Shown: positions 1 to 7,670 of the stretch, in pieces
Position numbering within the stretch: position 1 is the stretch's first letter
Layout: the number at the start of each line of letters is the position of its first letter
Position numbers and translations under genes: made by a program
Notes under the pieces: model-generated
Database searches by the model: none
What the model saw: the letters and a program-made list of their open reading frames with translations, nothing else
What the model was told of the DNA's origin: nothing
Source: an uncultured Prevotellaceae bacterium
GTDB lineage: Bacteria; Bacteroidota; Bacteroidia; Bacteroidales; Bacteroidaceae
DNA: 14,536 nucleotides
Assembly: GCA_947176655.1 (NCBI GenBank)
Contig: CAMWRK010000026.1
Location: 1 to 14,536 of the forward strand
Direction of reading: 5' to 3'

Positions 1-2430
1 CACTTCCAAAGGATCGCGGAAACTGTCTGTGCCACCCATGGTGACGCTGATACGGGGAAATGCGGTATCGGTAAGCAGAAGCAGTTCGTTTCCGGGATTT
101 TCGCCGAGGAAGTTCTGCTGACGTGCGGTAGCCTCTAATCTGACACGCTTGACATAGGCATAGCCGTTCTGTTCCCTGTCGAAGAGAACCGCAGTCCACA
201 CTTTGTCTGCATCGTACTTTTCTATGCGTAGGATATTGACTTCGTAATGGTTGTTGGTATCGAAGTTGGTTAGATAGAAGCGTCCGTCGGCAAGTATCAC
301 GAGTATCCTGTCGTCGCTCTGGAACTCCCCAAGATAGCGTCCCTGCTCGTCATAGTTTATGCGGTTGACATCAGGATCCCACCACACCTTGCGTCCGCCA
401 AGCGTGCTGCCGCCGCGGCTCTTCAGGGTGATACGCGCGATTTCATTCTTGGACAACAGGTTGCCCATAGAAGCACGTCCCTTGATGGCAAGCATGGAGA
501 AATCGTAATCGAAGAACACCTTCTTCAGTTTCGGGTTAGGTTTCATCACCACCTTTATGACCTCGGCCTCGCCGTTTGGGTTGGACGTAAAGTAGATTAC
601 CTTGCTGCCTGGCGTACCCTTGGTGAGATCGTACTCCCTGTCGCGTGTCATGCTGGTGACGTTGAATCGCTTGACGTAGTAATTTCCTGCCTTTCCATCG
701 CGATATACGGCATTGTAGATTGTGCGTGTGTCGCTCTTCTTGAATATTGCCACATGCAATATCTCCACCTTGCGTTTCTCTTTCTTTGAACGTTCCGTCT
801 CGCCGACAAACAGTTTGTCCGCCACCTTGACCACCTTGTATGTACCGTCCTTGTAGAAAATGATGACATCGTCAATGTCCGAACAGTTGCATACATACTC
901 GTCCTTCTTCAGCGATGTGCCGATGAAGCCCTCCTCGCGGTTGATGTACAGTTTCTCGTTTGCCTCGACTACAGTAGCAGCCGATATGGTGTCAAAACTC
1001 TTTATTTCCGTCAGACGCGGATGTTCCTTGCCATACTTTTCCAGGATGAATGAGAACCACCGGCATGTAACTTCCACCATGTTGGCCAGTTCGAGGTCTA
1101 TCTGCTCTATTTCTTCGCGGATACGTGCCATGGCTTCTTCGGCCTTGTCCTTGTTGAACTTCAGTATGCGCGCCATCTTTATCTCCATCAGGCGCAGTAT
1201 GTCTTCCTTCGTTACTTCGCGTACCAGACGCGGATACCACGGTGTGAGACGTTCGTCTATCCACTCGCAGGCCTCGTCCATGTTCTTGGCATTCTCGAAC
1301 TTCTTGTCCTTGTAAATGCGTTCCTCTATGAATATCTGCTCCAGCGAGGCAAAGTGCAGTTGCTCCGTCAGTTCTCCCTTGCGGATGATGCGTTCCTGCC
1401 GCAACAGTTCCAGAGTGTTGTCCACTGAACGCCGCAGGACATCGCTGACAGTGATGAACTGCGGTTTGCGTTCGTCCACGACACAACAGTTGGGACTGAT
1501 GCTCACCGCGCAGTCCGTACAGTAATCGAGGGCATCTATCGTCTTGTCGGACGATGCGCCGGGCATCAGGTGTACGAGAATCTCCACATTGTCCGATGTC
1601 ATGTCCTCCACCTTGCGAACCTTTATCTTTCCCTTCTCCGCCGCCTTCAGTATGGAATCGATGAAAGTGGACGGTTTGGATGCCGTGCCGGTGGTCTTGC
1701 CAAATGGAATCTCCGTTATGGCCAACGTCTTGTTGTCGCGTTTCTCTATCTTCGCCCTGACCCGCACAGTGCCGCCGCGCTGGCCGTCGTTGTAGCGGCT
1801 CACATCTATGCTTCCTCCAGTAGGAAAGTCCGGATAAAGTCTGAAATCCTCGCCACGCAAATAACTTATGGCCGCTTGGCATATCTCGGCGACATTGTGC
1901 GGAAGAATCTTGCACGAAAGTCCCACGGCTATGCCCTCGGCTCCCTGTGCCAGCAGCAGGGGGAACTTCACCGGCAGAGCCACCGGCTCCTTGTTACGTC
2001 CGTCGTAGCTCAGTTTCCATTGCGTGGTCTTCGGATTGAAGACCACGTCCAAGGCAAATTTGGACAAGCGTGCCTCGATGTATCGCGCAGCGGCGGCATC
2101 ATCGCCGGTAAGAATGTTTCCCCAGTTTCCCTGACAGTCTACGAGCAGATCCTTCTGTCCCAGCTGCACCAGCGCATCCTTGATGCTGGCATCGCCGTGA
2201 GGATGGAACTGCATGGTGTGTCCCACGATGTTGGCCACCTTGTTGTAACGCCCGTCATCCATGCGCTTCATGGAGTGAAGTATGCGTCTCTGAACCGGTT
2301 TGAATCCATCGACTATGTGCGGCACAGCTCTCTCCAGTATCACATACGAGGCATAGTCCAGAAACCAGTTCTGGTACATATTGCTCAGATGGTATGTCAC
2401 CCCATCCTTGGTCTTGTCGTTCTCTGTCAT
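1..2430 (-). CDS. parC: DNA topoisomerase IV subunit A (3' end beyond window)
   Basis: Breakage-reunion subunit of a type IIA topoisomerase, which with ParE decatenates and relaxes chromosomes in the cytoplasm. The reading frame is open from the ATG at 2430 to position 1, giving 810 codons without a stop; the C-terminal end lies outside. Visible landmarks are VDGFKPVQRRIL (res. 40-51), HPHGD (76-80), QGNWGN (100-105) and AAARYIEARL (112-121), in which Tyr117 is the expected DNA-linking tyrosine. A coiled-coil stretch follows near residues 420-480, then a beta-pinwheel-like C-terminal part. GDDAAAARYIEARLSKFALD resembles the ParC rather than the GyrA branch of Bacteroidetes, so I call ParC, but GyrA-type naming is possible. 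The start is supported by a promoter-like motif 19 nt upstream. Base composition is that of the housekeeping genes at the other end of the window. Confidence 0.88.
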   Translation of the reverse strand, partial: MTENDKTKDGVTYHLSNMYQNWFLDYASYVILERAVPHIVDGFKPVQRRILHSMKRMDDGRYNKVANIVGHTMQFHPHGDASIKDALVQLGQKDLLVDCQGNWGNILTGDDAAAARYIEARLSKFALDVVFNPKTTQWKLSYDGRNKEPVALPVKFPLLLAQGAEGIAVGLSCKILPHNVAEICQAAISYLRGEDFRLYPDFPTGGSIDVSRYNDGQRGGTVRVRAKIEKRDNKTLAITEIPFGKTTGTASKPSTFIDSILKAAEKGKIKVRKVEDMTSDNVEILVHLMPGASSDKTIDALDYCTDCAVSISPNCCVVDERKPQFITVSDVLRRSVDNTLELLRQERIIRKGELTEQLHFASLEQIFIEERIYKDKKFENAKNMDEACEWIDERLTPWYPRLVREVTKEDILRLMEIKMARILKFNKDKAEEAMARIREEIEQIDLELANMVEVTCRWFSFILEKYGKEHPRLTEIKSFDTISAATVVEANEKLYINREEGFIGTSLKKDEYVCNCSDIDDVIIFYKDGTYKVVKVADKLFVGETERSKKEKRKVEILHVAIFKKSDTRTIYNAVYRDGKAGNYYVKRFNVTSMTRDREYDLTKGTPGSKVIYFTSNPNGEAEVIKVVMKPNPKLKKVFFDYDFSMLAIKGRASMGNLLSKNEIARITLKSRGGSTLGGRKVWWDPDVNRINYDEQGRYLGEFQSDDRILVILADGRFYLTNFDTNNHYEVNILRIEKYDADKVWTAVLFDREQNGYAYVKRVRLEATARQQNFLGENPGNELLLLTDTAFPRISVTMGGTDSFRDPLEV

Positions 2431-2448
2431 TTTGAGGTATTTTCCGTA

Positions 2449-2481
2449 CAAATATACGAAAAAAACGTCACAGTCGGCGAA
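2449..2481 (-). promoter_or_regulatory. Putative promoter of parC
   Basis: On the minus strand, TATATTTG (plus 2449-2456) is a perfect match to the Bacteroidetes -7 element TAnnTTTG. A TTCG at plus 2478-2481, 21 bp away, is a 3-of-4 match to the TTTG -33 element. Transcription would start near 2444, leaving a leader of about 14 nt before the ATG at 2430. This is motif matching only. Confidence 0.5.
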
Positions 2482-2675
2482 CCGTCACCTTTCTTTTTGC
2501 GAAAAGAGCCAATGTCGTCCGGAATAAATTATGAGCACGTGATAACTTGCCGAGGTGTCGGGCCGGCTCCAAAATATATCCATGTCATCCACACGATGAA
2601 TATCAGTATGTCAGTAAGTGGATATGAGAGTCTAACGTCTTATCCTAAAGTCTGTTTGCTGATGGCTTTGCCTGT

Positions 2676-2711
2676 GCCCTCACGATGACGTGACATTGTC
2701 CTCACGAGGGC
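2676..2711. repeat. Weak inverted repeat followed by a T-run
   Basis: GCCCTC (2676-2681) and GAGGGC (2706-2711) form a 6-bp stem with a 24-nt loop, followed by GGTATTTTTG. It has some look of a plus-strand terminator, but the loop is long and no plus-strand gene precedes it. Confidence 0.25.
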
Positions 2712-3144
2712 GGTATTTTTGTTCATATCGAAGACAAAAAGTCACCTTTGCGAAGATAACCAGGAAAAGCCGTAGGAGCTTTCCGGAAAGGCAATGAGAG
2801 CAGATGCCTGCAGTCGCCCCTACATGTGCATGCGCGTATTATATATAAGGTATGGGTTATAAGGCGTAGTTGCCATATCCTGTGCTTTGCATTTCGCATA
2901 CACCTCACCAAGACCGTTGAACATGAGTCCAATACCACGATTCCCGAGACCGGCACATCGCGAGGATACACTTCGGAGGCTGTGAAGGGGCTGGCTTGGA
3001 GACCGGAATGTGACCGATGCCAGATAGGATTCTCCATGTATTCATCAAAGAAAGTGTCTAAAACATGAGGAGGAGTATTTTTTTTATTTAAGACAATAGT
3101 GACTTTTCTGTAGAGGCAGACAATTTTATTTTGGCTTTGTTTTG

Positions 3145-3210
3145 GTGGAGTAGCAAACGGCAACGCCTTGCCTCACTCTTCCATATTGGCATGGTTACAT
3201 GTTGCTCCAC
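3145..3210. repeat. Branched inverted-repeat structure (candidate structured RNA)
   Basis: GTGGA (3145-3149) plus GCAA (3153-3156) pair with TTGC (3202-3205) plus TCCAC (3206-3210), with a 3-nt bulge. Inside lie two further hairpins: GGCAA-CGCC-TTGCC (3159-3172) and CCAT-ATTGGC-ATGG (3181-3194). The layout is that of a three-way junction. Whether it is transcribed is unknown. Confidence 0.35.
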
Positions 3211-3235
3211 AGTGATGGCAGGACACCGTTGTGTT

Positions 3236-3254
3236 GACGAGTGTTTCACTTGTC
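3236..3254. repeat. 8-bp hairpin
   Basis: GACGAGTG (3236-3243), loop TTT, CACTTGTC (3247-3254); all eight positions pair if one G-T pair is allowed. It lies between the branched structure and the tandem palindromes. No T-run follows, so it is not an obvious terminator. Confidence 0.4.
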
Positions 3255-3267
3255 GCAATAACGCATC

Positions 3268-3336
3268 AGTCCTCCTAATAGCAGGACAGCAGTCCTTCTA
3301 TTAAGAGGACAGGAGTCCTGCTATTAGGAGGACTGG
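3268..3336. repeat. Three tandem 23-bp near-palindromic units
   Basis: Units at 3268-3290, 3291-3313 and 3314-3336 all start with AGTCCT and carry AGGAC or GAGGAC at the same place. The 19-bp core GTCCTCCTAATAGCAGGAC of unit 1 is the exact reverse complement of the core of unit 3, and the two form the 21-bp perfect arms 3267-3287 and 3315-3335. Unit 2 (GTCCTTCTATTAAGAGGAC) is close to both. Each core is itself palindromic at its ends (GTCCT/AGGAC). A multi-site operator, a repetitive extragenic palindrome cluster or an integration hot spot would all fit. Confidence 0.85.
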
Positions 3337-3363
3337 CTCGTCGTCAGGACGATACAGGTTCAA

Positions 3364-3381
3364 TATCCGTATGTGCGGATA
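3364..3381. repeat. Small inverted repeat TATCCG/CGGATA
   Basis: TATCCG (3364-3369) and CGGATA (3376-3381) separated by TATGTG. A third ATCCGTA copy follows at 3388-3394. Size and symmetry would suit a protein-binding site, but this may be chance. Confidence 0.3.
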
Positions 3382-3517
3382 CAGACATCCGTAGTATGTG
3401 GTCAAGGCATTGGCATTCAACCAACGAATGCACATGTTATAAAACGCATATTTGGATTGATTTTGTCAGAATACGGCATCGCAAAAGCATGACCATGTTT
3501 AATTTTATGCGAGAAAT

Positions 3518-3548
3518 TTTGTAGATGATGAAGAATACTATATATTTG
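3518..3548 (+). promoter_or_regulatory. Promoter of the RiPP operon
   Basis: TTTG at 3518-3521 and TATATTTG at 3541-3548, 19 bp apart, match the Bacteroidetes sigma-ABfr consensus (TTTG, about 19-21 bp, TAnnTTTG) at every fixed position. Transcription would begin about 5-7 nt downstream, giving an A+T-rich leader of roughly 65-70 nt before the precursor ATG at 3622. Confidence 0.7.
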
Positions 3549-3583
3549 CACTGTCAATAGTAAAATTAATATTTTTTGAAAAC

Positions 3584-3591
3584 TATATTTG
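3584..3591 (+). promoter_or_regulatory. Second TATATTTG element before the precursor gene
   Basis: A second exact copy of the -7 motif TATATTTG lies 43 bp downstream of the first, about 30 nt before the ATG. No TTTG stands at the expected 19-21 bp distance (only TAAA around 3561), so it is either a weaker second start or chance in A+T-rich sequence. Confidence 0.3.
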
Positions 3592-3621
3592 ATATACGTA
3601 ATACCCAAATAATATATACAA

Positions 3622-3879
3622 ATGAAAGAGAAAGAATTACAACAAATCGTTTTGGGGAGTGAAATTGAGAATGTTGCTGACATTTTGTCTAGTTCAGAAG
3701 AGTCGCACGATATTTATGTTCCGGAGGTCGGTTGTACTGGGGTAGGAGGTGCTGCGTGCAAAGATGGTTGTATAGGCGGCTGCAAGGATGTTACCAAGAC
3801 AGGAGGTGTTTGTTCAACAGACTGTCAGCCAGGGTGCAAGGAAAGCTGCCTTAAAGGTTGTAAGATAGGAAAAAAATAA
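3622..3879 (+). CDS. Cysteine-rich RiPP precursor peptide (CxxxC repeats)
   Basis: An 85-aa peptide, likely the substrate of the downstream maturase. Residues 1-36 form an acidic, cysteine-free leader (MKEKELQQIVLGSEIENV...). From Cys38 the core is rich in Cys, Gly and Lys. Nine cysteines stand at 38, 46, 50, 54, 64, 68, 72, 76 and 80: two blocks of strict four-residue spacing (46-54 and 64-80), joined by KDVTKTGGV. The fill residues include KDG, IGG, STD, QPG, KES and LKG. Regular CxxxC spacing next to a radical SAM/SPASM enzyme is typical of thioether-type RiPPs (ranthipeptide/sactipeptide-like) and recalls the CXXX-repeat peptides described in Bacteroidetes and Firmicutes; family membership is inferred. 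No hydrophobic signal peptide and no clear double-glycine cleavage site before Cys38. The start is the only ATG upstream of the leader and follows the promoter. A metal-binding small protein is the main alternative. Confidence 0.85.
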   Translation: MKEKELQQIVLGSEIENVADILSSSEESHDIYVPEVGCTGVGGAACKDGCIGGCKDVTKTGGVCSTDCQPGCKESCLKGCKIGKK

Positions 3880-3973
3880 ATTGTTGGTATGGGTGTCTTA
3901 TGAATTCAATATCATGTGGTTGACTGCATTATATGTTGATTGTAATGATATGGTTCATGCATAGATTTTCGCT

Positions 3974-5449
3974 ATGAAGAGTGTAGTTTTCAATCCAGAG
4001 TATCATCTTAGACAGGACGGTAGCCGAGTTATTTTATTTTCAGATGCAGAGGTTTCTGATGCCTCTGAAGAATGGTTTTCTTTTATCCATCCGTTTCATG
4101 CCATGATGTTTTCCTTTTTTGATGGACAAAGAACTTATATCGAAGAATTGGAACAATGTGCGACTTTTTTTAACATTCCTTTTTATAAAATGGAGGAAAT
4201 CGTCAATCGATTTCTCAACAAACAGCATTGGTTTACTATTAGAAGTGGAAATCATCTGATGAATTTCCCCAAAAATGTCTTGTTGCAAGTTGAGCAAAGG
4301 AGCCAGGAAGCAAAAAAACGATACACTCCTAATGACTTTAAATACATTGGCAGCCCTGATTATGACACAATAAGGTTAAAGTATCCCATAAGCATAAACA
4401 TGGAATTGACTATGAAATGTTATGTGAATTGCGTGTATTGTTATGCAAATAGGAATCTTAGAGATAGAGCTATGTTAACCATGTCAGAAATCAGAAATGT
4501 GATTACGCAGGCCAAACAGAATGGGGTTTTCAACATAGATGTAAATGGTGGAGACGTTTTGCTTCATCCGAACATTAAGGAGATATTGCAAGAACTTGTT
4601 AATAATGGATATAGCCCATTAGTTTCTACAAAGGCAATCCTAACAAAGGATATGATGGATTATATTGTATCTTTGAAAAAAGTGCGTATGCAGATATCAT
4701 TGGATTCTGTTAACAAGGATGTATTACACAAGTTGATAGGAGTTCCTGATAGCTACATCACAGACATGTCCTCAATGTTGGAATATTTGTCAAAGAAGCA
4801 AGCCAAAATCCAAATTAATGTTGTGCTTACCAAGTACAATTCGAGTATTGTTGGGATAAAGGATCTTTTAGATTATATTGCCAAATACTGTACGGTTAAA
4901 GAAGTGCGCTTTAGTCCTTGTGGATGTTCGCTGTATAAAAAGAATTTTGAGGAGTTAGTATTATCATCAAAACAGATGCAAATTGTTCTGACTAAGATTG
5001 AAGAACTCAGTCAGAATTACCCCAATCTAAAAATAAAAGTCTCATCCTTTGATAAGAAAAGCGAATATATCTCGGACACAAAGGAAGAAATATTTCAAGG
5101 TAGAGCACTATGTACAGGTGGTACCCGTACCGCAGTACTTTTGCCTAATGGTGACATGACTATTTGTGAGGAATTGTATGACAATCCTCATTTTGTTTTA
5201 GGGAATGTACGTAAACACACAATAGAAGAAATCTGGAATTCACCTAAAGCAGTAGAACTATATAAATCACCAATTAAGGAGAACTCCACGAGCACATGCA
5301 ATAAGTGTATTTCTCAACATGAGTGCAGAACCAAGATAGGAGTCTGTTGGAAGTTGGTTTTAATGGCTTATGGTACTGAGCAATGGGATTACCCGGATCC
5401 GCGCTGTCCGAAAGCGCCGCTACCTTTTAATCGGTTTTACTATGAGTGA
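3974..5449 (+). CDS. Radical SAM/SPASM peptide maturase with PqqD-like N-terminus
   Basis: 491 aa, cytoplasmic iron-sulfur enzyme expected to modify the precursor encoded 94 nt upstream. Residues 1-90 look like a small winged-helix RiPP recognition element (NPEYHLRQDGSRVILFS, then HPFHAMMFSFFDGQRTYIEE). The radical SAM cluster motif is C149-x3-C153-x2-C156 (MKCYVNCVYCYANR), followed by the SAM-binding NGGDVLLHP (191-199). The C-terminal SPASM region carries C380-x12-G393-x4-C398, then C442-x2-C445-x5-C451-x6-C458 and C478. These are the seven cysteines that bind two auxiliary [4Fe-4S] clusters; the CX3C step of the usual motif is longer here. Such enzymes join Cys sulfur to a carbon of another residue or make carbon-carbon links; which reaction occurs here cannot be told. 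It overlaps the next gene by 8 nt (ATGAGTGA). No Shine-Dalgarno is visible, as is common in this phylum. Confidence 0.92.
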   Translation: MKSVVFNPEYHLRQDGSRVILFSDAEVSDASEEWFSFIHPFHAMMFSFFDGQRTYIEELEQCATFFNIPFYKMEEIVNRFLNKQHWFTIRSGNHLMNFPKNVLLQVEQRSQEAKKRYTPNDFKYIGSPDYDTIRLKYPISINMELTMKCYVNCVYCYANRNLRDRAMLTMSEIRNVITQAKQNGVFNIDVNGGDVLLHPNIKEILQELVNNGYSPLVSTKAILTKDMMDYIVSLKKVRMQISLDSVNKDVLHKLIGVPDSYITDMSSMLEYLSKKQAKIQINVVLTKYNSSIVGIKDLLDYIAKYCTVKEVRFSPCGCSLYKKNFEELVLSSKQMQIVLTKIEELSQNYPNLKIKVSSFDKKSEYISDTKEEIFQGRALCTGGTRTAVLLPNGDMTICEELYDNPHFVLGNVRKHTIEEIWNSPKAVELYKSPIKENSTSTCNKCISQHECRTKIGVCWKLVLMAYGTEQWDYPDPRCPKAPLPFNRFYYE

Positions 5450-7670
5450 GATATTCGTTGCAAGAATCTGTTTCGTCATAATTGCTGTACTCATATCATC
5501 AGAGTGTGTGGCGCAGGAACAGAAACGTGATAGCATAATGTCACAGAAGCAGGATAGTATAATGGCAACATGGCTGAATGAGACAGTTGTCACTGCAGAT
5601 AGGATGTTGTATACTGTGCGGCCTGATGTCATAACGTACAATGCCAGTGCCGACAGTTCATTGGCAGGCAAGAATAGTTTCGAGGCTCTGCGCAATGCGC
5701 CTCTGCTTCGGGTTGAGCGCAATGGCAGTGTGCGTTCTTTGGGAGATTGGCCGATAGAATACCTTGTGAACGGCGCCCATGACCATTCTTTGGCTGGCAA
5801 CATACGTGATGCACTGGAGTCGCTGGATGCAAAATATCTGAAGCGCATTGAGGTGCGTATCATACGAGGTGTGGGCGGACAGGAAATCCTGCAAATCAAT
5901 TTCGTAACGAAAGGACGCCTGTTAGGGTATCGTGGAGTAGTCAATTCCAGTTTGTCCGATGCGAGATGGAGCAATGGCGCATACTTGTTTTCCAAGCGCA
6001 ACAGGATAGGCGTTTCAGCATCTTACTATAATACATGGATGTGGAATCATGATGAAGAACAGCATAAGGAGGAGTGGAGATATGACCAAAGTGATGTCTA
6101 TCACACCAGACGCGAGACCAGGGAGACAGGATATAAAGTTGACCTGAACAACATCGAAATGAATCTGTCCTATGAGGTTAGCCAACTGAAACTCTTTTCC
6201 GCTTTTGCCCGCGTATTGCTAAAGGCCAATCCGCACAACCAATCCACGACATACTGCTGTGTTGCAGACGATGTCGCATCAATGACATACCAATACAGAA
6301 ACATACAGCAATTCAAGGTAGACCACGATGCCGAGTATAATGTGTCACTTGATTATGAACAGCTTTTTGGCGAAAATGCGGAACGTGGTAAGTTCTACGT
6401 AGGATACGACTTCTACTATCGCCCGATCAAGACATGCACAGAGGGCATCTACTCCATGTTGGAGACAGTAGAACCACACTATATCAAAGATTTCTATAAT
6501 AATAGCGAGAAGACATCAAACTATGAGAACTGGCATACCGTAAATGTACTTTACCGCCGTAAAATATCACCGCACCAATTGTTTGTCGAAGACGCTTTGC
6601 GGTATCGGGACGAACAGAATGAAATGTTGCAGGAGCGACTATACATCTTCGATTCGGAGCAGCCCGGTTATCGCAAGTCCCATGAGGAGCAGTACAAACA
6701 TTGGCAGTTGCAAAACGAACTGAAAATAGGATACGGCTACAGCAAGAATAAGATAAGCGCAAATGCCGGTGCAACATACATTTTCATGAGGGATTACGCG
6801 CAGCAACCTTTGCTGCATAACAGCTTTTCCAGCAACCGGCATCTGGTCACTCCATATACCGATTTCACCTATGCACCGAATGGGAAGACAAACATAAGGC
6901 TGTCCTATGTGATGGGGCGGCAAGTCGCTGACATCGGAGCGCTTGATCCCTATGTTGAAACAGGTGTGCCAGGGCAGATTTCATACGGCAATCCGAATCT
7001 TAAGCCACAGACCCAACATGCACTTTCCCTGTCATCCAATATGCGATTGGGCAAGTTCAATCTGTATGCCTCTTCCTCACATTCGTTTGCCAGACAATTG
7101 ATTCTGCAGCATTCATTCCTGCGTGATGGAATGTTGCATATAACGATGAACAATATCGGAAGACGCTACGAGACGGTCACTTCGGCAAATGTCTCGTCGA
7201 AAGTCACTAAAACCACATGGATGCAGATGGGGGCAAAGCTGTACTATACCGATTATGCCAAGAACATGTATTACAAACGTAACAATGGCTGTGCATTTTC
7301 TGTCAATGCCTATGTGGAACAGGAATTGCCATGCAACTTCGACATCTCGGCCAATGGAGGCTATAACACATCCTATGTCTATATGCAGGGAAGGGGCGGG
7401 CAGAATTTTTATTACGGCATAACGCTGTACAAGAGTTTCCCCAAGAGACGCCTGACGTTCAGTGCCGAGGCAAACAGCTTCCTGCCGGTATACTACAACA
7501 GCACATCAACGAGCAGCAGCACCGACTTTTACAGCATAGCACACAGACGTGGATTCCATGCTTCATTTCAAGTGAACATCCGTTGGAGATTCGGCAAACT
7601 GAAGGCTGAAGAGCGTAAGGTGGATGAACACATTGAACACGATGATATCAAAAGGAGCTATGACGAATAA
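5442..7670 (+). CDS. Outer-membrane beta-barrel protein with plug-like N-terminus
   Basis: 742 aa from the ATG at 5442, which overlaps the maturase stop by 8 nt. This start puts a signal peptide at the very N-terminus (hydrophobic 9-18, predicted signal peptidase I site after Ala24 in ECVAQ); an upstream in-frame ATG at 5370 would bury it. Residues about 35-165 resemble the plug of TonB-dependent receptors (ETVVTADRM, then NSFEALRNAPLLRVERNGSV and KRIEVRIIRG). The rest is alternating aromatic/polar strands ending in FHASFQVNIRWRFGK, a typical last strand of Bacteroidetes OMP_b-brl proteins, plus a 20-residue charged tail. No carboxypeptidase-like domain precedes the plug and I see no clear TonB box. 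Place in the operon suggests export, uptake or recognition of the modified peptide. Codon and base composition are closer to the core genes than to its operon neighbours. Confidence 0.85.
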   Translation: MSEIFVARICFVIIAVLISSECVAQEQKRDSIMSQKQDSIMATWLNETVVTADRMLYTVRPDVITYNASADSSLAGKNSFEALRNAPLLRVERNGSVRSLGDWPIEYLVNGAHDHSLAGNIRDALESLDAKYLKRIEVRIIRGVGGQEILQINFVTKGRLLGYRGVVNSSLSDARWSNGAYLFSKRNRIGVSASYYNTWMWNHDEEQHKEEWRYDQSDVYHTRRETRETGYKVDLNNIEMNLSYEVSQLKLFSAFARVLLKANPHNQSTTYCCVADDVASMTYQYRNIQQFKVDHDAEYNVSLDYEQLFGENAERGKFYVGYDFYYRPIKTCTEGIYSMLETVEPHYIKDFYNNSEKTSNYENWHTVNVLYRRKISPHQLFVEDALRYRDEQNEMLQERLYIFDSEQPGYRKSHEEQYKHWQLQNELKIGYGYSKNKISANAGATYIFMRDYAQQPLLHNSFSSNRHLVTPYTDFTYAPNGKTNIRLSYVMGRQVADIGALDPYVETGVPGQISYGNPNLKPQTQHALSLSSNMRLGKFNLYASSSHSFARQLILQHSFLRDGMLHITMNNIGRRYETVTSANVSSKVTKTTWMQMGAKLYYTDYAKNMYYKRNNGCAFSVNAYVEQELPCNFDISANGGYNTSYVYMQGRGGQNFYYGITLYKSFPKRRLTFSAEANSFLPVYYNSTSTSSSTDFYSIAHRRGFHASFQVNIRWRFGKLKAEERKVDEHIEHDDIKRSYDE

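Larger units (their letters stand above)
2457..3517. other. Long intergenic region without a credible gene
   Basis: About 1.06 kb between the divergent parC and RiPP-operon promoters. The open frames here (for example minus 2723-3163 and plus 2826-3068) overlap each other, match no family I recognise, have low-complexity or cysteine/arginine-rich translations and no clear start signal, so I do not call genes. The left two thirds have composition like the flanking core genome. The right third (3145-3381) is packed with inverted repeats, listed separately. It could be a remnant of a repeated or mobile element, a site of past insertions, or home to a small RNA. I see no tRNA, transposase or CRISPR array. 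Confidence 0.6.

Noticed and set aside
992..1915. 307-codon minus-strand open frame and the overlapping 372-codon plus-strand frame (1570-2688)
   Set aside because: Both are alternative frames of the well-conserved parC coding sequence; their translations match no family and are rich in Arg, His and Gln.
2723..3163. 146-codon minus-strand open frame
   Set aside because: No recognisable family, no start signal, and it overlaps another open frame on the plus strand; kept only as a possible gene remnant.
3268..3336. Tandem repeat read as a CRISPR array
   Set aside because: The units are directly adjacent without spacers and are palindromic; no cas gene is present.
3914..3964. 16-codon open frame between precursor and maturase as a second small peptide
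   Set aside because: No cysteine repeat, no leader similarity and no ribosome site; its length is what chance would give.
5370..5441. Upstream ATG at 5370 as the start of the barrel protein
   Set aside because: It would add 24 residues before the signal peptide and overlap the maturase by 80 nt; the ATG at 5442 gives a normal signal peptide and the same overlap type as the other junctions.
5499..5507. Lipobox in the barrel protein (ISSEC)
   Set aside because: The residues before Cys22 do not fit the L-[AS]-[GA]-C pattern, and a signal peptidase I site after Ala24 fits better.
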